Assembly (NCBI GenBank): GCA_037176905.1
Contig: JBBBWG010031064.1
Location: forward strand, 4,949-46,521
Source of the DNA: Azolla pinnata
Taxonomy: Eukaryota > Streptophyta > Polypodiopsida > Salviniales > Salviniaceae
Direction of reading: 5' to 3'
DNA length: 41,573 bases
Under the pieces are notes generated by a model that did no database searches, was not told where the DNA came from, and saw nothing but the letters and a program-made list of their open reading frames with translations. Position 1 is the first letter of the stretch, and every line of letters starts with the position of its first letter. The translations under genes were made by a program, and so were the position numbers. This document shows positions 34,263 to 41,573 of the stretch, piece after piece.

Positions 34263-36483
34263 CAAAAGCGATTGCGTCGCGCCGGTAGCTCGCGCTTTCA
34301 CAAGGTGATGCGCAGCGATCATGTGTTTGTCTGTCTGTCTTGTCTGTCGGCAGGGGCGGGCTGCAGAACGGCGTGAACGAATGAATGGTTTCACTGCTCG
34401 CAGAGCTCCCAAACCGCAAGCCTACTAGTGAGAAAGAACGACAGGAAGGAAGAAAGAAAGAAATATATAAGTAATGTCTGTCTGCTTAGGCCAATGTGAG
34501 ACCCATGGGACTCACAACGCGTGTAGTAATGCTTGTGTATCCCACTCATCAATTAGATTACGCCGACAATTACGAATACGATCATTCAATGAAAAGGCCG
34601 TTCGGAAGGCCATGTTTTCCTGAAAAGAAAAGGCCACAGGAAACTTGCCCAAAGGTTCATTGCCTGTTGTCGCGCTTCTTCTTCTGTGCACCTGTAGTTG
34701 CTACATACGCTAGAATCGCTCGTTTACACGATGATATGTAGATTTTTTTCCCACCCCTTTATTTCTCTATTGAATACGAGTTGGTGGATGTTTCGTTGCA
34801 CCTCGATGTCGGAATCGTGCGGGCATCGAATGCACAGCAGTTTGCAACTGATTGACCAAAATCATTTAGTATCCTTATGTATGCGATCGATCGATCGATA
34901 TGAGCCCTGCTTCTTGATGTCTGTTTCTCCGCCGTTGTCCTGTCTGCATCCGCATGAATGGGCGAACGAATGCGTGAATGATGGTGTTTTTTTGTGTTTT
35001 TTTACATGGTATTGGAACAAACATTGGGCATCATCCCTATGAAAGTAAGCTCACCATAAGAAGATGAAGAGAGGACAAAAAAAAGAAGTTATCTTCGATA
35101 TTCCATCGCTTCGTGCCGCAGAGCTCGAGATACTTTGAATGATAATATAGTCTGTAATTCTTTGAATGAACAAAGATGTCAATGGCCTCCATTGGTAGAT
35201 GTGATCATTGATTGGAGCCGCAAATCGATCCGTGGTTTTTTTGTTTTTGAATGAATTTTTGCCCATTGTGCCTAAGCTACCGCTAACTTTGGAAAGTCTG
35301 TAAGCAGGATAAACCGTGGGCATTCCTCATCTGGAAAGCCACCCAATGCAGATGGCAGTACCCTAAACATGAAAGAATCGGCCATGAGCACAACACATCC
35401 ATTACAATTTGTGTAATCAACCGTTGATAATAAGAGTTCAATCTGAGCTGTTGTAGGTATCAGACACTAAACTGATGTTGAATAAAAGGAAATGAGCACA
35501 TCTATATTTCATTGTTAGACGTAAAATTCTTGGATTAGTGAAAGGTGAGTTATGTATAGTCATAACAATTTGTCCAGGATTTTTGAAATTAATCAAGAAT
35601 GAGGTTAAGGCTATCTTAGGCTATCTCAAGAAATCGATGCACTTATAGCATCTCACATGTCGCAGCTTGTGCCACCTTGATCATTAGCGTCGCTTGCATC
35701 TGATCTCTTCCTCAATTCGAAGATGGAATAAACAGATGGAGATGGTTCTAAAGTGTGGATCGGATTGATGCGCAATTTGAACCGTTCGACTTTGAAGCAA
35801 CAATCCTTGCTTATTATCGGATTGGTTTGCTGGAATGCAAAGTATTATAGAGGGATCAAAGGTCTGGATATCATGTGGTTGCAACAAGTGCCGATCAATG
35901 ATCATATGATCATCTGAAACACCACAAGACTCAGAATACTATCACACCAACAGTTCTGTCGGTTGTCACACCAACTGGTAGCTGCTCATACAGTTGTCAC
36001 ATTCACTTGCACTTCCGATCACCTAAGCGGAACCATAGCACACACCGATTCCCCCGAGCACCCTGGGCACCATTCCCAATCAGAGCACGATCATCGATCC
36101 AATCATAATATATATATATTATCTTAGTCCTAAGCATCTGTGAACAAGTTATGATGTAAATAGCATTTGATCATTCACTCTCTGGATTGAAACTGAAATG
36201 CTAAATGATTTTGCTTAATATCTTCAATGATCTGATCTTGCTTCATACAAACCATAACAACTACCATTTTCAGACCCTTGAAAGCCCTTTTGTCTTCTTT
36301 GCAGTTCCACAGGATGCTTCTCTGATCGTTCACAGTACGCGCCTATGTGCTCCTACCTTCGCTCCAAGGGCTTTCGAACGCTGGTATTTGTCTCTTCCAT
36401 CTGCTCCTCTTTTCATTCTCGTGAATTTTTCCTGCTCCCATGCCCCCGGGCATGTCAAAATGCTTAGAGCTATTGTGGCTAGG
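34263..36483. other. Intergenic region, no gene seen
   Basis: Short open frames on both strands have no recognisable product. 36300-36480 is less AT-rich than its surroundings and follows a TTCTTTGCAG acceptor-like site, but no protein-like frame with a partner exon was found. Confidence 0.45.
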
Positions 36484-36518
36484 TAGGGTTTAGGGTTTAG
36501 AGTTTAAGGTTTAGGGTA
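36484..36518. repeat. Degenerate interstitial telomeric repeat (TTTAGGG)n
   Basis: Four to five heptamers, GTAGGGTTTAGGGTTTAGAG then TTTAAGGTTTAGGG, in the orientation opposite to the tract at 22020. It is more diverged and therefore probably older. Confidence 0.8.
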
Positions 36519-39341
36519 CAGTTTTGAAGTTATGTCTGGGCTCAGGCTCCATGCCTTGGAAACCTTCATTATCCAGCAAAAATTATTCCGTGACATTTTG
36601 GGTTTGTGAATTCTAGCATCAGAGTCTGAGATAGTATTAAGGTTTTTTTTGGTATACATCGATATTTGATACGAGGTCTTGACTCTGATCCTGACTCAGG
36701 GAAATCTGTTTATTGTGAACTTAAAGGTGGTAGGCTTGAGGTCCAGTCCAATTAAATGTCTTACAAATGTATATTTATTTTCTTCCATTTCTGACTGGAA
36801 TCGTTTTACATTGATCCTTGAAAAATTCTCAGTCCTCTTGTTTAACCATGATTAGAGGATTTATGCACGTTGTCTGTTGCATAATGCATGCTTCCAAACC
36901 AAAAGCAGCAAACTCAAAGTGAAAACGCTGGTAGGAAAAGGTTGGTTTCATAAGTGAATTTTGCCATGCTTATATATGCACTAGATAAGTGTTGCATATG
37001 TCTTGGTGGCACATTTGGCTGGTGGATGGCTTTGTCGTGCTCAGATGTGTTCTCTTATTTAGTCATTTACTTCTTGGTTTGTTATTTCCAATGGAAGCTC
37101 TCCGTTAGTGAATTCTCCCTTTTGAAAATTATCAGCTTGGCCGAAAAGTTCTATATGATGGGAAGATATATGGAGCATTGGTTACCTTGGCAACACCCCA
37201 CATGATGTGCCTCATATCCCTCTCTTGCTAAGCTACTCTATTATATGAATGCTGTTGAAAGTTGATAAAATACTGGCAGGACAAGCTTACTAAAAGGAAT
37301 CTCGGCTTTTATAAACAAGAATTACCTGGGTACAGCTGAGATAAACTAAAGAGTGGATTATGTCTTCGTTTCAGGTAAATTGTCTCAAGGAAAAGCATGA
37401 ATTGGGGGTCTTTTGAAGGTAACAATGTTTGTATTGCGACTGGCATTTCTGAAGCATATAGTTCACATCTTTTTCTAATCCACAGGACTTTGCGTGGCAA
37501 AGCTATGACCTGTGTTGTGGAAGGGGTGATGTTTGGAGGGATGGTGTCATTCCATGGACTGTGCAATAGCCTTGGATGGTGCTTACGGCACAGTTCTTGA
37601 AGGTTTTGGATATCTAGTTCTCAAACTTACAGGGATGCATATCTTTCTAGGTTTAGACATCTAGGTAGTATATCACCATCATGTTGGGGAATACACTCTC
37701 CAATTCAACCCCCTTAAAAGAAAATTTATATTTTCTATTTGAGGAATTATGCAGTCCAATGCAGTTCCTTTTCTCAAGTAGATGTGCTATCTGAGCATTA
37801 CACAGTTGATTCGTGTTGGGGAAATTTGAGGCATTTGGAAATGTAGAAAATTCCATGAATAGATCAGAGCTTTCATTAGTAAAAATTAGTTTAAATTTAG
37901 AATTACCATCTTGATGCTTGTATAGAATATAGATGTAAGGCTTAGAAGTACTTTTATGTTGGAAGCAGGTGTTGAGCACTTTCCACCTGTTCCAGATAAG
38001 CAATAGAGTAATTGATATGGATCACCTGAGGTCGTAGGAAAATGGTTTCCTTTGCAGTTAAAAGCATCTTTGCAGTGCACCACGAATGATTCCATCTAAG
38101 ATCATTCTGTAACCTGGGCGTATTGCACCAAGGCCTCCGGATTGGAGAGGAAGACTTGAGGTAGATCCACGAAAGAAAGAGAGCATAATTCTATCTTGGG
38201 TCTGGTTGTATTATCCGAGCATTTTGGCTTCCTGATTGATCATTGGACCTTCCAGAATTGTGCTGATTAAATGTACTGTGATATTCCTCATGAAAAAGCA
38301 GTACTAAAGCTCAAATCATTGTAAATGTATTAGACATAATGATTGCGAGCTGAAACTCCTTGTTCGAGATTTTAGTCCACGAGGAGAGGTTACAAGTGAT
38401 AGAGCGTGAAGCTTCGATGCATGTGCCATGGATGAAGGAACATGCTATCCCAGGTTAAGGGAAGGTTAGGAAATTTCATAAGAATGCACCAGAGTTTCAG
38501 TTTCATCAAAATTGTAAAAGACTATATCTTATGTTCTTCAGCCTTTTGCAGGAGCTCTTCTCTAACACCTTCACCCGAGAGACTTTAGCCATATCCATGT
38601 TCACTGTTTTGGTAGAGTGATTGTGAAATGTCCTATAGTAGCTGGTAACAATTTTTCTCTTGTTTTCGTACTCACTCCTTTACATAGTGATCTAATCTGG
38701 CTTTCCTGTAAGTGATAATGGAGTTCTATTACGTGAATATATTAGATTTGTTATTTGCAATTGCAGTGTATTATGCCTTTTTTATTTATAATTTCATAGA
38801 ACAGTACAATAAGAGGGTGGTTGATGGACATATCAAGCATATTGAGGTCCAATACATAACCACTTAAGGACAAACCTCAACTTTTTGACCTGCAATATAC
38901 AAGTGCTTAAGCTTCAGTTTTCTAATGTCCTTCACGGAAGCCTTGGTTTGGTTCTCTACCCATGTTGTGCATCGATCTTGTATATATAAGGAAAACTTTC
39001 AAATGGAGGGTTTGATGAGAGAAAGTGTACATATGATAGTTACAAGATCTAGCTACTGCGACACAAACAAAAAGGAGCACAATGGAGGCAGTTCCAAGTA
39101 CTGCTGGCAACGTTGCAAGAAAAGGTGGAGTTGGAGGAGGTTAGAGTTGTTTAAATGAGGCACAAATAGATCTTAATTGTTGGGACAGGCAATCCTACGA
39201 ATGCATGGAAAATGAGGTTTTGGATTTTAGGGTCCACAAATCTGCAGCCTGAAGCATGATGTCCATTCAGATTTGCTGCCACAAAATTGGACCAGCATCC
39301 GTGACCATGGATCAATGTTGACCATCAGGTTGTTGTTTTAT
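36519..39341. other. Intergenic region, no gene seen
   Basis: AT-rich DNA with a few frames of 60-115 codons, none resembling a known protein and none with supporting splice context. A TATATATAAGG motif near 38982 has no credible gene downstream. Confidence 0.45.
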
Positions 39342-39760
39342 TGGAGATGTTAACTCTTGACAAAAGTGACTGATACAAAATTGGGCATCAATAGTTCTAT
39401 CTTCCTCCTTTCTTCCTTTCCTTATTGTCTTTTGCACACCCTCTCATTATTATTACATCATACGGATTCTTGATCTTTCTTCATTCGTTTCTTACCAGCC
39501 ACAACGCTTCGCTGCAATCAACAGTTGTGGTTTTTGCATCATGTAGAGAAGATCGTCCTTTGCGGGAGAATTTTCTTGGGAATGAGCTGAAGTTTGATTC
39601 ACATCTTCATCTTCATCTTCATCTACATATATTCTAAATATATCTTCAATCTTCATCTGTCTATTCTATTTCCACATATTGCTTAGCAATTAGCAGAAGC
39701 TTTTTTTTTAATGATAGTGAGGTGTTCGAGGTTGGTCTCCATGCAGCTATATGAAAAAAT
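39342..39760 (-). pseudogene. Decayed copy of an NBS-LRR 3' end and its downstream flank
   Basis: On the minus strand 39755-39690 reads GCATGGAGACCAACCTCGAA CACCTCACTATCATT, matching the segment coding AWTNLKHLTIS in the copy at 41347-41573 but with frame-disrupting changes and a poly-A insertion. Resemblance continues downstream, past the coding end, into ATATTCTAAATATATCTTCA, CTCTCATTATTATTACATCA and CCTTATTGTCTTTTGC, each with a counterpart at 41090-41340. The two are therefore duplicates including 3' flank. No intact LRR frame remains here. Confidence 0.6.
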
Positions 39761-40825
39761 ACTCGGTTAACATTGGATCAGCTATATAAAGCATTATTTA
39801 ATGACATTAAATGCTTTGATATGAGCTATATGAAGAATTGCTTTGGTAACATGAAGATGCTTTGGTATGAACTAATAGCATATCTGTAATTCATGCTCTT
39901 CAAATTTCAATCGATATGCTCGATTGTAGGTTTTTCTTTTCTGTCTTGCGCTTTGAATTTTGTAGCCGGTAATTAGATCCATGAGATGCTTGAGGGGAAG
40001 CTCACCTAGGCACAAAAGCTCATCTTGTGTTCCAAACTCTAGTCTACCTTATGATAGTGTTTTCCCTTATACAATGGTCCACTAGATTCTATTAGCACTA
40101 TTTCCTAGTTGTTGCTCTATTACATGGGAAAGAGAGAAACAATGAGAAGAAGGTTGAAGAGCTTCAGATTACTTTGCTCGAATGTGCTATGTCAAGGTGT
40201 GACATTATGAATGCATATGTATATAGAGTATTCAGGTGTGTTGCATGTGATTTGTGATATGTGGCATTATATATGGTGTATGAATATGGAGATGTATAGC
40301 TTTCAAGCAAATATGTGTGTGTTCCTTGTACACATAGCAAGTTCTTGGTATTTTGCGCCATAGAGATTGTGTAGGGGTGCTGATAATGTGAGTGTAATGG
40401 CTCCAACAACTTTTAACTCAATATGCGGTGCCATGATAACCCAACTTTAGAAGAAGATCACCATTTCGAAAGAACAATAACGTTTCCCCAATATTACTCT
40501 GACGAAAGTGTGTTCATATTGCAATCATAATGAATTTCAGACCAGGTGTTGTGTGAGAATAACAAGAAGTGCAATCACGCCAATAATAACATGGCTGGCG
40601 TTTGGGAGCGTATCTCCATTACCTCAACGGTGTACCTAAGCTTAGACAAGATGGTATGGAGAAATACAACTTTTTACATCGTCACTAAGTAGCATCCAAC
40701 CTACGGTAACTAGTGAAATTAGAGAAAAGTTACGAGCTCGAGTATAACAGAAATATTTGTAGCAATACATGCTCTCCCTTCGCATAGTTGCCTAGGAGAA
40801 GATGGTATAACCGTGAATTTCTTTA
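39761..40825. other. Spacer between the two LRR gene remnants
   Basis: AT-rich, with no frame that looks coding. It may contain more decayed resistance-gene sequence that I cannot recognise by eye. Confidence 0.35.
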
Positions 40826-41028
40826 AGAAATTGTCAGAATTAATTGGCAGAAATTGTTCGAATTTGTCAAAATTTGTCAAAAATTGTCACAAAACATTAG
40901 AAGTCGTCAAAAATTTCACAAAACATAAGAATTTGTCAAAAATTGTTGGAAATTGTCTGAATTTATCAGAAATTGCCAGTATTTTTAAGACTTTGTCAAG
41001 AATTTGTTTGAATTCGTTCGAATTTGTC
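40826..41028. repeat. Degenerate short-period repeat of (A)AATTTGTCA
   Basis: About 17-19 irregularly spaced copies of AATTTGTCA or AAATTGTCA over 200 bases, the common spacing being about 10-12. One frame stays open through it (Lys/Asn/Leu-rich) as a by-product of the period. A weaker version of the same vocabulary occurs at 17277-17355. Confidence 0.75.
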
Positions 41029-41346
41029 CTCTTCAATTAACCGGAGTTAATTGAAGATGTTTACTCTTACAATTGGGCATGTATGGTTTCCCCTACCACC
41101 TTCTTTCCTTTATTGTCTTTACACACACTCTCATAATTATTATATCATATAGATTCTTAATCTTTTTTCTTTATTAGTAGCTACAATAGTTGCAATGTTT
41201 TTGTTACATCATTGTCTAGCAGAGAAGGTTTATCAAAGAGAATCGACCATTGTAGACAGACACCAATATTCTCTATAAAATAATCTTCATAATTTACATA
41301 TATTCTAAATACATCGTCAATCTTCGTCTACATATTTTATTTCCAC

Positions 41347-41573
41347 TTACTGGTGGATATTGCTCATCAAATTACGATGAGCTTCACTAATAGTGAGGTG
41401 TTTGAGGTTGGTCCATGCATCTATCACATCCTCTGAGATGAACTCGAGTTTGTCAGAGTTTTTTAAGGTGAGCCGTGTAAGGGCTTTCCATCCAATACCC
41501 CCATTTGGAATGGAAGTAAGCTTGTGACAATTAGAGATACTAACCTCTGTCAAGCACAACTAGTTCATCTGAA
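41347..41573 (-). pseudogene. 3' end of an NBS-LRR disease-resistance gene, interrupted by a stop at the window edge
   Basis: The last 70 codons code leucine-rich repeats of the plant CNL type: LTEVSISNCHKLTSIPNGGI, ALTRLTLKNSDKLEFISEDV and NLKHLTISEAHRNLMSNIHQ, ending at TAA. Such LRRs form the recognition end of intracellular immune receptors. Upstream the frame meets TAG at 41560-41562, only four bases inside what should be continuous LRR coding. Either the gene is broken, or the TAG is the end of an intron acceptor (AACTAG just before TTGTGC); LRR regions of this class are usually intronless, which favours a pseudogene. The remainder lies to the right of the window. Confidence 0.6.

Noticed and set aside
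36205..36486. A 93-codon plus-strand frame following an acceptor-like TTTGCAG
   Set aside because: No recognisable domain, no donor exon found, and the frame ends in telomere-like repeat.
40826..41040. A 75-codon plus-strand frame rich in Lys, Asn and Leu
   Set aside because: It is generated by the AATTTGTCA short-period repeat.

Overview
This window looks like nuclear DNA of a flowering plant. Genes have many short GT-AG introns, intergenic DNA is AT-rich with abundant microsatellites, interstitial telomere repeats are of the plant type CCCTAAA, and the recognisable products are plant ones: a plastid acyl carrier protein with a transit peptide, a UTP15/SWA1 WD40 protein, a VPFxWE-type (DUF688-like) protein and remains of an NBS-LRR resistance gene. 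Several 5' coding exons are very GC-rich and rich in Ala/Gly/Ser codons while the rest of the window is AT-rich. This is common in monocots and some early-diverging angiosperms, but I cannot name the species.

Layout from left to right. 1-1410 (minus) is the 5' part of an unrecognised membrane-anchored, low-complexity protein that runs off the left edge. 1.45-9.0 kb has no convincing gene; it holds GATT- and ATGC-type repeat fields and a near-perfect 51-bp inverted repeat at 3807-3952. 9071-15662 (minus) is a multi-exon gene for an unusual ankyrin + RRM + C3HC4 RING protein of at least about 1315 residues. 15.7-18.6 kb is intergenic with short tandem repeats. 18668-20869 (minus) is a four-exon plastid acyl carrier protein gene. 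20.9-22.7 kb separates it from the divergently transcribed 14-exon gene at 22773-29625 (plus), encoding the nucleolar U3 snoRNP/t-UTP protein UTP15. 31287-33495 (minus) is a two-exon gene for a Ser/Pro-rich protein carrying the IPFLWE...PGRPK motif, with a direct-repeat array upstream. 33.5-39.3 kb has no supportable gene. 39.3-41.57 kb contains two related copies of the 3' end of an NBS-LRR gene, one clearly decayed and one at the right edge with an in-frame stop.

The genes do not form a pathway. Three serve housekeeping or regulatory roles: plastid fatty acid synthesis (ACP), pre-rRNA processing (UTP15) and a putative RNA-binding ubiquitin ligase (ANK-RRM-RING). I saw no CRISPR, operon or mobile-element protein genes and no convincing tRNA. 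The most interesting items are the ANK-RRM-RING architecture with its hidden 5' exons, the young long hairpin, the telomeric insertion with flanking direct repeats, and the TTTCACAC array upstream of the DUF688-like gene. All splice junctions were placed by hand from GT/AG sites and reading-frame continuity.
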